DNA of 64,000 nucleotides from an uncultured Bacteroides sp. (lineage in GTDB: Bacteria > Bacteroidota > Bacteroidia > Bacteroidales > Bacteroidaceae), in assembly GCA_944322345.1 (NCBI GenBank), contig CALUOO010000004.1, forward strand, positions 124,001-188,000, in the 5' to 3' direction. The position numbers and the translations under genes are program-made. The stretch's first letter is position 1; each line of letters opens with the position of its first letter. Shown here piece by piece: positions 27,425 through 35,346 of this stretch. The notes beneath the pieces were generated by a model. That model was not told where the DNA came from, did no database searches, and saw only the letters and a list, made by a program, of their open reading frames with translations.

Positions 27425-27598
27425 CTAAACCAAAGTAATGGTCTGTGTACCGGTTCCACATCCGATGTCTGCTATTCTATAAGGTTGGTTTTTGTCTATC
27501 TGTGACAGAGTAATGGCAAGATTTGTCGCTTCTTCGCTACCCGGTCCCTGACGTTTGTTGTTTCGATGCAGGTGCATCATCAGTTCCATTTCATTCAT
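27425..27598 (-). pseudogene. N-terminal fragment of a class I SAM methyltransferase
   Basis: 57 codons from MNEMELMMHLHR, through GPGSEEATNLAITL, to the AdoMet motif IADIGCGTGTQT, then a stop after TITLV. Full-length members have about 250 residues, so this is a truncated gene. The stop lies inside the inverted repeat at 27406-27430. The matching C-terminal end is at 20843-20953 on the same strand, the other side of the defence island. It begins 34 bases after the mutS stop codon, so it was once cotranscribed with mutS. Confidence 0.8.
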
Positions 27599-27632
27599 AC
27601 GCTGTTTGCAATTGATAGGAAACACGCTTATT

Positions 27633-30251
27633 TTATCTTCCCTTTATTATCTTCTTGATGTCGTTCAGCTTGTTCAGAGCCTCGATGGGAGTGAGGTTGT
27701 TCACGTCGAGGTGGAGCAACTCGTCGCGTATCTGGCAGAGCACGGGATCGTCAAGCTGGAAGAAGCTGAGCTGCATTCCGCCGCGGTGTTCGCTGACTTC
27801 GGCAAGCGGTTTTCCGGCAATTCCCTGCTGGCGGTTGTCTGTCTCCAGTTGCTTCAGTATTTCGTTTGCCCGTTTCACGATGCTTTTCGGCATTCCTGCC
27901 ATCTTTGCCACGTGTATACCGAAGGAGTGCTCGCTGCCGCCGCGTTCCAGCTTGCGCAGGAAAATCACCTTGTTGTCTACCTCTTTCACCGAGACGTTGT
28001 AGTTCTTGATGCGTTTGAACGATTTCTCCATCTCGTTCAGTTCGTGATAGTGGGTGGCAAACAGGGTGCGTGCCTTTGCCTTGGGGTGTTCGTGGATATA
28101 CTCCACAATGGCCCATGCGATGGAGATGCCGTCGTAGGTGGAGGTTCCGCGTCCCAGCTCGTCGAAGAGCACGAGGCTGCGGGGCGACAGGTTGTTCAGT
28201 ATGTTCGATGCTTCGTTCATCTCTACCATGAAGGTCGATTCGCCCACCGAGATGTTGTCGCTTGCCCCCACGCGGGTGAATATCTTGTCCACCAGTCCGA
28301 TGCGTGCGCTCTCTGCGGGGACAAACGAGCCGATCTGAGCCAGCAGGGTGATCAGTGCCGTCTGTCGCAGCAGTGCCGACTTACCGGCCATGTTCGGTCC
28401 GGTGATGATGATGATCTGCTGTGTGGTGCTGTCCAGCATCACGTCGTTGGCGATATACCGTTCGCCTATGGGGAGCTGTTTCTCGATGACGGGGTGACGT
28501 CCCTGACGGATGTCGAGCACGTCGCTGTCTTCTACCGTAGGGCGGATGTAGTTGTTCTCGCGTGCCACGTTGGCAAACGACAGCAGGCAGTCGAGCCGGG
28601 CTATCTGGTTGGCATTGGTCTGTATGTGAGGGATAAATTCTGTCAGCGCCTGTACGAGGTCGGTATAGAGCTGTGTCTCCAGAATCAGTATCTTGTCTTC
28701 GGCTCCCAGGATCTTCTCTTCATATTCTTTCAGCTCCTGCGTGATGTAGCGCTCGGCGTTTACCAGTGTCTGCTTGCGTATCCACTCCTGCGGCACTTTG
28801 TCCTTGTGGACGTTGCGCACTTCGATGTAGTAGCCGAACACGTTGTTGTATGCCACCTTCAGGCTCGGTATGCCGGTCAGCTCGCTTTCGCGCTGCTGTA
28901 TCTGCAGCAGGTAGTCCTTGCCCGAATAGGAGATGCGGCGCAGTTCGTCCAGTTCGGCGTTGACACCGTCTTTGATGACGCCTCCCTTGTTGGCAAGCAG
29001 GGGCGGGTCGTTCTTTATCTCGCGGTCGATGCGGTCGCGGATGGAGATGCAGAGGTTCAGCAGCTCGCCTATGCGGTTCAGGCTGGCGTTGTCTGCCTCC
29101 ATGCATGCCTTCTTGATGGGCTCGATGGCTTGCAGCGCCACTTTCAGCAAGACCACTTCGCGGGGCGACACACGGCCTACGGCCACTTTGGAGATAATCC
29201 GTTCCAGGTCGCCTATCAGGTGGAGCTGTTCCTCTATCAGTTCCTTGAAGTCGGGGTGGCGGAAGAAGTATTCCACCACGTCGAGCCGCTCGTTAATCGG
29301 TTTCACCTCTTTCAGCGGGAACACCATCCAGCGTTTCAGCAACCGTGCCCCCATCGGGCTGATGGTGCGGTCTATCACGTTGAGCAGGCTGCTTCCGCCT
29401 TCGTTCATGCTGCCCACCAGTTCGAGGCTGCGCACGGTAAACTTGTCAAGCCGTACGTACTTGTCTTCTTCGATGCGTGCCAGCGAGGTGATGTGTCCTA
29501 TCTGCGTGTGCTGCGTCATCGTGAGGTATTGCAGGATGGCTCCCGAGGCGATGATACCGTTTTTCAGGTGTTCCACCCCGAATCCCTTCAGGTTCTTCGT
29601 TTCGAAGTGGCTCAGCAGTTTCTCGCGGGCAGTGGTTTCGGTAAACACCCAGTCGTCCAGCTCGAAGGTAAAGAACTTGTTGCCGAAGTTTCCTTCGAAC
29701 ATCGGCCGTTTGCCGCGTTCGAAGAGTATCTCTTTGGGTGCGAAGTTGTTCAGCAGCTTGTCTACATAGTCGAACGTTCCTTCGGCAGTCAGAAACTCTC
29801 CGGTAGAGATGTCGAGGAATGCCACTCCGCACGCCGTTTTCCCGAAGTGTACGGCGGCAAGGAAGTTGTTCTCCTTGTAGTTGAGCACATTGTCGTTGAT
29901 GGAGACTCCGGGAGTTACCAGCTCGGTGATGCCCCGTTTCACCAGTTTCTTGGTCAGTTTCGGGTCTTCCAGCTGGTCGCAGATTGCCACCCGTTTTCCT
30001 GCGCGTATCAGTTTGGGCAGATAGGTGTCCAGCGCATGGTGAGGGAATCCCGCCATTTCGATTGTCTTTCCTTTCCCGTTGGCACGTTTGGTCAGTGCGA
30101 TGCCCAGAATCTCCGAAGCCACAATGGCGTCGGTGGAATAGGTTTCGTAGAAGTCGCCGCAACGGAACAGCATCACCGCGTCGGGATGCTTTGCCTTCAG
30201 GTCCAGAAACTGTTTCATCATGGGGGTCAGTACGATTTCTTCTTCGCTCAC
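27633..30251 (-). CDS. mutS: DNA mismatch repair protein MutS
   Basis: 872 residues, normal length. Domain I carries the mismatch-reading Phe-x-Glu motif in GDFYETYS (about residues 31-38); connector, core and clamp domains follow. The ATPase domain has Walker A GPNMAGKS, the signature loop [20 protein letters not shown], Walker [17 protein letters not shown] and the dimerisation helix-turn-helix at the end. It recognises base mismatches and small loops and recruits MutL. The opposite strand is open for most of this length because of codon bias; that frame is not a gene. No neighbouring mutL is present. Confidence 0.98.
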   Translation of the reverse strand: MSEEEIVLTPMMKQFLDLKAKHPDAVMLFRCGDFYETYSTDAIVASEILGIALTKRANGKGKTIEMAGFPHHALDTYLPKLIRAGKRVAICDQLEDPKLTKKLVKRGITELVTPGVSINDNVLNYKENNFLAAVHFGKTACGVAFLDISTGEFLTAEGTFDYVDKLLNNFAPKEILFERGKRPMFEGNFGNKFFTFELDDWVFTETTAREKLLSHFETKNLKGFGVEHLKNGIIASGAILQYLTMTQHTQIGHITSLARIEEDKYVRLDKFTVRSLELVGSMNEGGSSLLNVIDRTISPMGARLLKRWMVFPLKEVKPINERLDVVEYFFRHPDFKELIEEQLHLIGDLERIISKVAVGRVSPREVVLLKVALQAIEPIKKACMEADNASLNRIGELLNLCISIRDRIDREIKNDPPLLANKGGVIKDGVNAELDELRRISYSGKDYLLQIQQRESELTGIPSLKVAYNNVFGYYIEVRNVHKDKVPQEWIRKQTLVNAERYITQELKEYEEKILGAEDKILILETQLYTDLVQALTEFIPHIQTNANQIARLDCLLSFANVARENNYIRPTVEDSDVLDIRQGRHPVIEKQLPIGERYIANDVMLDSTTQQIIIITGPNMAGKSALLRQTALITLLAQIGSFVPAESARIGLVDKIFTRVGASDNISVGESTFMVEMNEASNILNNLSPRSLVLFDELGRGTSTYDGISIAWAIVEYIHEHPKAKARTLFATHYHELNEMEKSFKRIKNYNVSVKEVDNKVIFLRKLERGGSEHSFGIHVAKMAGMPKSIVKRANEILKQLETDNRQQGIAGKPLAEVSEHRGGMQLSFFQLDDPVLCQIRDELLHLDVNNLTPIEALNKLNDIKKIIKGR

Positions 30252-30298
30252 AGTGGTCTCCTTTTCTTTTTTATGGTTTTCTCTTTTTTTTGTGTAGG

Positions 30299-30306
30299 CA
30301 AAGATA
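30299..30306 (-). promoter_or_regulatory. -7 box of mutS
   Basis: Reads TATCTTTG on the minus strand, 47 bases before the mutS ATG. The -33 element is not clear. Confidence 0.5.
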
Positions 30307-30443
30307 GCTGTTTTTGGGCAACTCGCGGCAGAAAAAACGGGGGATTCTTTGTTTGCAGGCCTACCGGTATGGAAGCTGTTTCTTAATAAACCGGTGGTTT
30401 CTCTTAAAACGTGTTATAAACGGAATGTTTTTCTTCCAATCGC

Positions 30444-30473
30444 TTGCATAATTCGTCTGGTCATGTATCTTTG
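30444..30473 (+). promoter_or_regulatory. promoter of a short non-coding transcript
   Basis: TTG at 30444-30446 and an exact TATCTTTG at 30466-30473, 19 bases apart. Transcription would begin at about 30480, and a terminator follows within 65 bases. Confidence 0.6.
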
Positions 30474-30479
30474 CAATGT

Positions 30480-30546
30480 GTTTTTCATAGTATTAGATTT
30501 AAGGTTAACAAAAGGTTTGGGGCAAGGCGTTGCCCCATTTTTTTTG
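30480..30546 (+). ncRNA. candidate small RNA of about 65 nt
   Basis: Bounded by a good Bacteroidales promoter (30444-30473) and a strong terminator (GGGGCAA / TTGCCCC, 30519-30536, then eight T). The interior contains no start codon with a useful frame. It is divergent from mutS and well separated from the next promoter at 30805. It could also be a terminated leader. Confidence 0.5.
30519..30546 (+). terminator. rho-independent terminator of the candidate small RNA
   Basis: Stem GGGGCAA / TTGCCCC with a four-base loop GGCG, then ATTTTTTTT. It acts on plus-strand transcripts, yet no protein gene lies upstream on that strand. Confidence 0.8.
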
Positions 30547-30804
30547 CCTTGAAATCTGCTCTCCCTTCTTCCTCCCTCCCCCGGTGAGCATAGCTGCCGG
30601 AAACGAAGGTTGTTTTGTACTTTCTCTCTCCCCTGCCCTGCTGCCAGCATCTGTCGGCACGCTGTTTTGCCTGCCCCGTGACGGTGCAGAAGAATTATGC
30701 TTCAGAAATAGGTTTCTGTTTCCCTCAAATCCTGTCTTCTTTTCGCTATGAATTGTTTACAAAATATTGGTTTTTATCGGTTGAAAAATTTAATTATGAA
30801 ACTA

Positions 30805-30837
30805 TTTGTTTTCTAATTAAAAATTATTCTATCTTTG
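30805..30837 (+). promoter_or_regulatory. promoter TTTG-N21-TATCTTTG
   Basis: TTTG at 30805-30808 and TATCTTTG at 30830-30837, 21 bases apart. It should start a transcript near 30844 that crosses the small frame at 30895 and may serve the genes from 31245. Confidence 0.7.
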
Positions 30838-30894
30838 CAGTGTGTGAAAAGAGAAAGGATAGTTTCAATATAGCAACAAACAAGCATGATGAAC

Positions 30895-31047
30895 CATGAA
30901 AAAGAACGTGATTACTCCGAATAGTTTTCAGGATGAACATTCCCCGCCATCTTTTGCCTCTCTGCCGGAGAAAGACATTGCCGGCGACAGCAAAGGTTAT
31001 CCAACGCATTGGGAAAGGTTACCCAATCTGTTGGCAAAGGTTAGCTG
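30895..31047 (+). CDS. possible 50-residue peptide or gene stub
   Basis: An ATG 58 bases downstream of the -7 box opens a frame beginning MKKNVITPNSFQDEHSPPSF. Its last 18 or so codons are made of the 22-bp repeat array (HWERLPNLLAKVS), so the natural C-terminus seems to have been replaced. It may be the remnant of a longer gene interrupted by the array. No family is recognised. Confidence 0.35.
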
Positions 31048-31058
31048 ACGCGACAGCA
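30978..31058 (+). repeat. 22-bp repeat array, locus B
   Basis: Four units, all with an exact AAAGGTTA core. The second unit forms a perfect hairpin, ATTGGG / CCCAAT around the core; the others mix left and right half-sites that do not pair within a unit. Confidence 0.85.
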
Positions 31059-31072
31059 AAGGTTAGCGATGA

Positions 31073-31225
31073 GTTTGTGAGTTTTTAAGTTTATAAGTTC
31101 TTAAGTTTTTGAGTTTTTGAGTTTATGAGTTTTTGAGTTGATGAGTCTTATGGTTAATTTGATTCTTCATACCCTTGTTAACTCACAAACTCACAAACTT
31201 ACAAACTCACAAACTTAAAAACTGA
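31073..31225 (+). repeat. T-rich and A-rich phased repeats forming a large inverted repeat
   Basis: 31073-31145 is built of GAGTTT / AAGTTT words and 31178-31225 of the complementary AAACTC / AAACTT words, separated by about 35 unrelated bases. The A-rich half ends just before the start codon at 31245, as in the other tracts of this kind. Confidence 0.7.
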
Positions 31226-31244
31226 ATAAAAATAGCGTACGAAT

Positions 31245-31571
31245 ATGAAAACTTTATCTGTAACATCACTTTATACCTGCGGACACTGCAAACGGCAGCT
31301 TCCGCCTGAGGCCTTCTACACGGTCAGGAAGACACAACGCCCTTCCAACTACTGCAAGGAGTGCCGGAAAGCCATCAGCCGGCGGCAACGGACAGCGGAG
31401 AAAACACACCTGCTGGACGCTCCCACCCTGCCCCTCTCCTATCCGGTAATCACCGACATCGAGGAAAAGGAACTACGGATGCGACTGATTATGAAAGCCA
31501 TCCGCTTTGTGCAGGAGAGCGTCGAGAGAAAAAGGCGGAATGAAGCACTGAGAATGATGAACGAAGAATGA
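31245..31571 (+). CDS. small zinc-ribbon protein
   Basis: 108 residues. A CxxC pair in YTCGHCKRQLP (Cys12 and Cys15) and a second in SNYCKECRKAIS make a treble-clef or zinc-ribbon finger like those at the start of HNH-type and phage-associated proteins. The rest is a basic, helical tail ending MKAIRFVQESVERKRRNEAL. No enzyme motif follows the finger. Together with the DUF4373-like gene 23 bases downstream it resembles pairs found in Bacteroidales mobile or integrated regions. Nucleic-acid binding is likely; a specific role is not known. Confidence 0.7.
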   Translation: MKTLSVTSLYTCGHCKRQLPPEAFYTVRKTQRPSNYCKECRKAISRRQRTAEKTHLLDAPTLPLSYPVITDIEEKELRMRLIMKAIRFVQESVERKRRNEALRMMNEE

Positions 31572-31594
31572 AAAACAGAAAATAGAAAACTTTT

Positions 31595-32539
31595 ATGGCA
31601 AGAATACAAAAACAGGGGCTGGACTATTTCCCCATCAATACCGACTTTGTACACAACCGTATCGTCCGCCGGCTCATGAAGCAGGAGGGCGACCGGGTGC
31701 TGGGCGTACTGCTTGAGATATTCTCGTGTCTTTATGGCGGCGAGGGATACTACGTCTGTGCCGACCGCGTGTTCTGCGAGGATCTGGCTTCCGAACTGTT
31801 CGACACCACTGCCGACGATGTGGAGCGCATCATACGCCTTGCCGTAGAGCATGGACTGTTCGACAGCGGCATGTTTGCCGCCCACCAGATACTTACCTCG
31901 GCCGACATCCAGCGCCAATACCTGCTCTGCACCAAACGCAGAAGCACAACCCGCTTGAATTCAGACTATTGCCTGCTTCCGGAGGAGGAAATACAGCCGA
32001 AGGAGAAGCAGAAAAGCAACGCTGCAGACGGAATTAATGTAACATTTAAGCCCGAAAATGTTACATCCGGTACACAAAGAAAAGAAAAGGAAAGTAAAGA
32101 AAAGGAAAGTAAACAGAAAGAAAACACCCCTCTTGATCTCCCCTGCCGGGAGAAGCAGGAGGACAAGGGCTGCATCGTGGAAACTGCGGAAGGCTGCGGA
32201 CAAGGCACGACAGCCGGACAGAGAGCTCCAGCCTCTACTACGCCTTCTCCTGCTGCCGCTCCTTCCTCTGCCGCCGGAAAGGTGTGGACACAGGCACGCA
32301 TAGACGCCCTGCAACCCCCTGAGGACGGGGTGCCACGCAATTTCGACGGACTGCGCGACAACCTGCGCCTCTACCGCATCCCTCCGGCGGAGCAGTATGC
32401 CATCATCAGTCTGAGCAACTACGGAGCCATCGGCGGCAAGGTCTGGAAAGGACTTGCACAGCTGCGCATCAGCAACGGAAAGATCAGGCTGCCCGGTCGG
32501 TTTCTGCTAAGCGTTGTAAACAACAGGGGGAGTTCCTGA
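31595..32539 (+). CDS. DUF4373 (Lin1244/Lin1753-like) domain protein
   Basis: 314 residues. The first 115 (GLDYFPINTDFVHNRIVRRL, then GYYVCADRVFCEDLA) are the DUF4373 domain, a winged-helix-like module found in phage and plasmid replication proteins. A very charged low-complexity linker of repeated KEKES units (about 160-175) and an Ala/Pro-rich stretch lead to a C-terminal helical region (YRIPPAEQYAIISLSNYGAI). Such proteins resemble phage replisome organisers, though this one lies beside an HU-like and a smalltalk gene rather than a replication origin. Function is inferred only from the domain. Confidence 0.75.
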   Translation: MARIQKQGLDYFPINTDFVHNRIVRRLMKQEGDRVLGVLLEIFSCLYGGEGYYVCADRVFCEDLASELFDTTADDVERIIRLAVEHGLFDSGMFAAHQILTSADIQRQYLLCTKRRSTTRLNSDYCLLPEEEIQPKEKQKSNAADGINVTFKPENVTSGTQRKEKESKEKESKQKENTPLDLPCREKQEDKGCIVETAEGCGQGTTAGQRAPASTTPSPAAAPSSAAGKVWTQARIDALQPPEDGVPRNFDGLRDNLRLYRIPPAEQYAIISLSNYGAIGGKVWKGLAQLRISNGKIRLPGRFLLSVVNNRGSS

Positions 32540-32541
32540 GT

Positions 32542-32793
32542 TCACCACAGAGGACATCTCACCACAGAGGACACAGAGTTGCACAGAGTTTTTTGAGGAA
32601 GGTGCACCACAGATTACGCAGATTTACACAGATTATTATACGGGGATTTACGCAGAATTCTCATGCCAAAGGAAGATTGTAAATGGCTAATAATCTAATA
32701 TTTATCGCAAAAATTCAAATGCATGAATCTGTGATAATCCGTGTAATCCGTGGTAAAATTTTCCTCTGTGTGACTCTGTGTCCTCTGTGGTGA
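32542..32793. repeat. large inverted repeat with CACCACAGAGG ends
   Basis: CACCACAGAGGACACAGAG at 32560-32578 is repeated as its exact complement at 32774-32792. Inside it, CACCACAGATTACGCAGATT-type sequence near 32601-32632 faces its complement near 32722-32752. The element of about 250 bases has no gene and could fold into a long hairpin. A smaller relative is at 33688-33778. Confidence 0.8.
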
Positions 32794-32841
32794 CCCCCCC
32801 AAAAAAAAATGCCGATTTATTAACGGCAAACTTCAAAAACG

Positions 32842-32873
32842 TTTGGTTACAATATGAAACCTTCTTATCTTTG
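32842..32873 (+). promoter_or_regulatory. promoter of the HU-like gene
   Basis: TTTG at 32842-32845 and TATCTTTG at 32866-32873 with a 20-base spacer: a near-ideal Bacteroidales promoter. The leader to the ATG at 32935 is about 55 bases. Confidence 0.85.
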
Positions 32874-32934
32874 CAATGTCGATAAGCTTAGAGATAAAAA
32901 CAAAATGATTTATTAATTTAAAACTTTTAGAATT

Positions 32935-33423
32935 ATGCCAGTACTTTACAAGCCTTTCCAGTCCGTTCTGGAAAACAAAGAAGAAAAGCGCCTGTTCTAC
33001 CCGCGTGTGGTGCTGACAGGCAACGTAGACACCGAGCAGATAGCCCGCGAAATAGCTGCTTACAGCTCGCTGACTACCGGTGATGCCAAAAACACATTGG
33101 ACAACCTTGTGACCGTGATGACGCAGCACCTGCAAGCCTCGGAGAGCGTCACCATCGACGGTCTGGGGACGTTCCGGATCACGATGCTGTCCGGCGGCCG
33201 CGGTGTGGAGACAGCCGACGAGGTGTCTGCCGCACAAGCCACCCTCACCATCCGTTTCACTCCGGCAACCACCCGCAACGCCGACCGCACGGTGGCTACC
33301 CGCTCGATGGTGACCGGTGCACGCTGCGTCCGCTTCGACAAGATCAATGCCCCCAGTGATGGCAGCGAACCGGGTGCCGGTGAAGAAGAGGGCGGTGGAG
33401 AATCGCCCGATCCGATTGTGTAA
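32935..33423 (+). CDS. HU-like DNA-binding protein (HU-HIG type)
   Basis: 162 residues. After MPVLYKPFQSVL the sequence TGNVDTEQIAREIAAYSSLT matches the helical dimerisation part of IHF/HU proteins, followed by TIDGLGTFRITMLSGGR in place of the usual arm-proximal strand. An acidic, low-complexity tail (SDGSEPGAGEEEGGGESPDP) ends the protein. This divergent HU family is widespread in Bacteroidales, usually next to a smalltalk protein and an N-acetylmuramoyl-L-alanine amidase. Here the smalltalk gene follows but the amidase does not. Confidence 0.88.
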   Translation: MPVLYKPFQSVLENKEEKRLFYPRVVLTGNVDTEQIAREIAAYSSLTTGDAKNTLDNLVTVMTQHLQASESVTIDGLGTFRITMLSGGRGVETADEVSAAQATLTIRFTPATTRNADRTVATRSMVTGARCVRFDKINAPSDGSEPGAGEEEGGGESPDPIV

Positions 33424-33489
33424 GAAAGGAAGTTTCGCAAGTTGCTCAGCCTCTTGACCAACAAGCAGTTGAGCCTGCGAAACACCCTC

Positions 33490-33577
33490 CTCAAACTCAC
33501 AAACTCATAAACTTAAAAACTTACAAACTTAAAACCTTACAAACTTAAAAACTTACAAACTTAAAACCTCAAAACCT
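33490..33577 (+). repeat. A-rich phased repeat before the smalltalk gene
   Basis: Repeated AACTCA / AACTTAAAA / AACTTACA words fill the space up to the ATG at 33578. Same orientation to the start codon as the tracts at 3856, 6297, 7224 and 31178. Confidence 0.75.
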
Positions 33578-33679
33578 ATGGCAATCAAGAAATCCGTATG
33601 GGATACCATCCTGAAAGTGATCATCGCCGTAGCTTCCGCCGTGCTTGGCGCAATAGGCGGCAATGCGATGAACGTGTGA
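33578..33679 (+). CDS. smalltalk protein
   Basis: 33 residues beginning MAIKKSVWDTILKVI, with one hydrophobic helix (about 11-28) and ending GNAMNV. This matches the Bacteroidales 'smalltalk' family, tiny membrane proteins found downstream of HU-like proteins and upstream of amidases. Its function is unknown. The length is normal. The usual downstream amidase is absent; the next sequences are a short inverted repeat and the Rhs region. Confidence 0.88.
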   Translation: MAIKKSVWDTILKVIIAVASAVLGAIGGNAMNV

Positions 33680-33687
33680 GAGCATTT

Positions 33688-33778
33688 CACCACAGATTGC
33701 GCATATTATCGCATATTATTCCAGTTGATTATCTGTACATTACGAACCGTTCTGTGTAAATCTGTGTAATCTGTGGTG
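33688..33778. repeat. short inverted repeat, CACCACAGATT ends
   Basis: CACCACAGATT (33688-33698) and its exact complement (33768-33778) flank 69 bases. Related to the larger element at 32542-32793, so two copies of this repeat family lie on both sides of the HU/smalltalk pair. Confidence 0.75.
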
Positions 33779-34008
33779 AGTTTTGATACACCCTCACAGG
33801 GAGGGATTATACTTCAAATAATTTACAAACCATGAACAATCCATTTCTTTTAAACAGTATCCTGCCATGCCGGTGGGAACTCAGACAACCTGCTGCCCGC
33901 CAACGCCGGGCGGTGAAAACCGTGCGGCAGAAGGTGGAAGGTTGGGAGAATGCGGTGAGAATTGTCATCGCAGTCGCAAAGAAAGAAACCTTTAAAAATG
34001 AACAGATT

Positions 34009-35346
34009 ATGAATCGTTTTTTCAAGAAAAGCATATTGTCCGTCTGTCTGTTGGCAGGCATTCCGTTTGTCGGAGCAGGGGCACAGCATCCGGCACCTCC
34101 GGACACGGTTGCCATCCGTCCAAGCAGTCGGACGGCTGGACCGGAGTACGAATATGACAGAAACGGCAATCTGACCAAAGATTTGAACCGGAATATTAGC
34201 AAAATAGAATACAATTGTTTAAATTTACCGCAAAACATTGTGTTTATGAACGGCAACAGCATCCTGCACGAATATATGGCCAACGGTGAACTGGTGAAGA
34301 CCACCTACAAAGTCAGCGGAAAGGCAGACCGTGTGGTGGAATATAACGGCAATGCCATCTACGAGAACGGCGAGCTGAAGATGCTGCTCAACGAAGCGGG
34401 TTATGTCAGCATGCCGGATAAGAAGTTCCACTTCTACATCAAAGACCATCAGGGAAATATCCGTGCAGTGGCGGATGCCGAAGGGAATGTGGAAGAGGTG
34501 AACGATTACTATCCGCTGGGCGGACTGATGTCGGGCACTGCCTCCAATGGCTTCCAGCCCTACAAATACAACGGCAAGGAGCTTGAACGTGCCAACGGGC
34601 TGGACGAATACAACTACGGCGCCCGCCGCTACGACCCCATGCTGGGCAGATGGCACGCGCCCGACCCGATGGCGGAACAGTATTCTGGGGTCAGCCCGTA
34701 TGTTTACTGTCTGAACAACCCGCTGAAATATGTTGATCCTATTGGTAAAACTGTGCATATCTATTACCGCAATGCCCAAGGGCAGAAGGTATACTATCCT
34801 TATAGTGGAGGTACAGTAAGAAACAGCAATCCTTTTGTGCGTGCAGTGGTAGCTGCCTATAATTTTAATAAGGCGAATGGCATAAGTGCCGGAAATGGCG
34901 GGGGAGGATCTACCGTTGAAATGGTAGAAAAGTCTGAGATAATAGACATCATGCAGACAAATGGTGAAAGTAAATATGCTCCTGATGCAACGAGAGGCAC
35001 TCTTTATTGGAATCCTGCTCTTGGAGCAAAATATGCCAACGGTACGGTTGTTTCTCCAGCCACCATATTAGACCATGAAGCAGCCCATGCACTTGAGCAT
35101 AAAAGAAGACCTGCAAAATATGAAGCTGCCCGTTCCACCCCAGATAGTCGATATTCTAATGAAGAAGAACGCAGAGTCATTACCGGGCCGGAGCAAAAGA
35201 CGGCTGCTGCTAACGGAGAAATCAGCCGAGGAGGAGTTACCCGGACAAATCATGGAGGAACCTCAGTTGTAACGAAAGGTGTCACGTCTAATCAAATAGT
35301 AAAAGAGTATGAAGAAAAGACTTGGTCAAGCGAAGTTGTGGAATAA
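34009..35346 (+). CDS. truncated Rhs protein with metallopeptidase-like C-terminal tip
   Basis: 445 residues from the ATG at 34009, which begins a normal signal peptide (MNRFFKKSILSVCLLAGIPF); the frame is open back to 33832 but that part has no signal. Directly after about 40 residues comes the end of an Rhs core (EYEYDRNGNLTKDL, then FHFYIKDHQGNIRAV and RRYDPMLGRWHAPDPM), so the long N-terminal and shell parts are missing. The variable tip after YVDPIGK contains HEAAH at 356-360 (LDHEAAHALEH) and a downstream EEERRV, as in NleD/M91-type zinc peptidases. Probably a peptidase toxin cassette kept in short form. Confidence 0.75.
   Translation: MNRFFKKSILSVCLLAGIPFVGAGAQHPAPPDTVAIRPSSRTAGPEYEYDRNGNLTKDLNRNISKIEYNCLNLPQNIVFMNGNSILHEYMANGELVKTTYKVSGKADRVVEYNGNAIYENGELKMLLNEAGYVSMPDKKFHFYIKDHQGNIRAVADAEGNVEEVNDYYPLGGLMSGTASNGFQPYKYNGKELERANGLDEYNYGARRYDPMLGRWHAPDPMAEQYSGVSPYVYCLNNPLKYVDPIGKTVHIYYRNAQGQKVYYPYSGGTVRNSNPFVRAVVAAYNFNKANGISAGNGGGGSTVEMVEKSEIIDIMQTNGESKYAPDATRGTLYWNPALGAKYANGTVVSPATILDHEAAHALEHKRRPAKYEAARSTPDSRYSNEEERRVITGPEQKTAAANGEISRGGVTRTNHGGTSVVTKGVTSNQIVKEYEEKTWSSEVVE

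Noticed and set aside
27555-30386. Long open frame of about 940 codons on the plus strand opposite mutS
   Set aside because: It is the complement of mutS; the product has no family features and the mutS frame is complete and conserved.
33832-34008. Longer start for the short Rhs gene
   Set aside because: The extra 59 residues lie before a normal signal peptide that begins at 34009.
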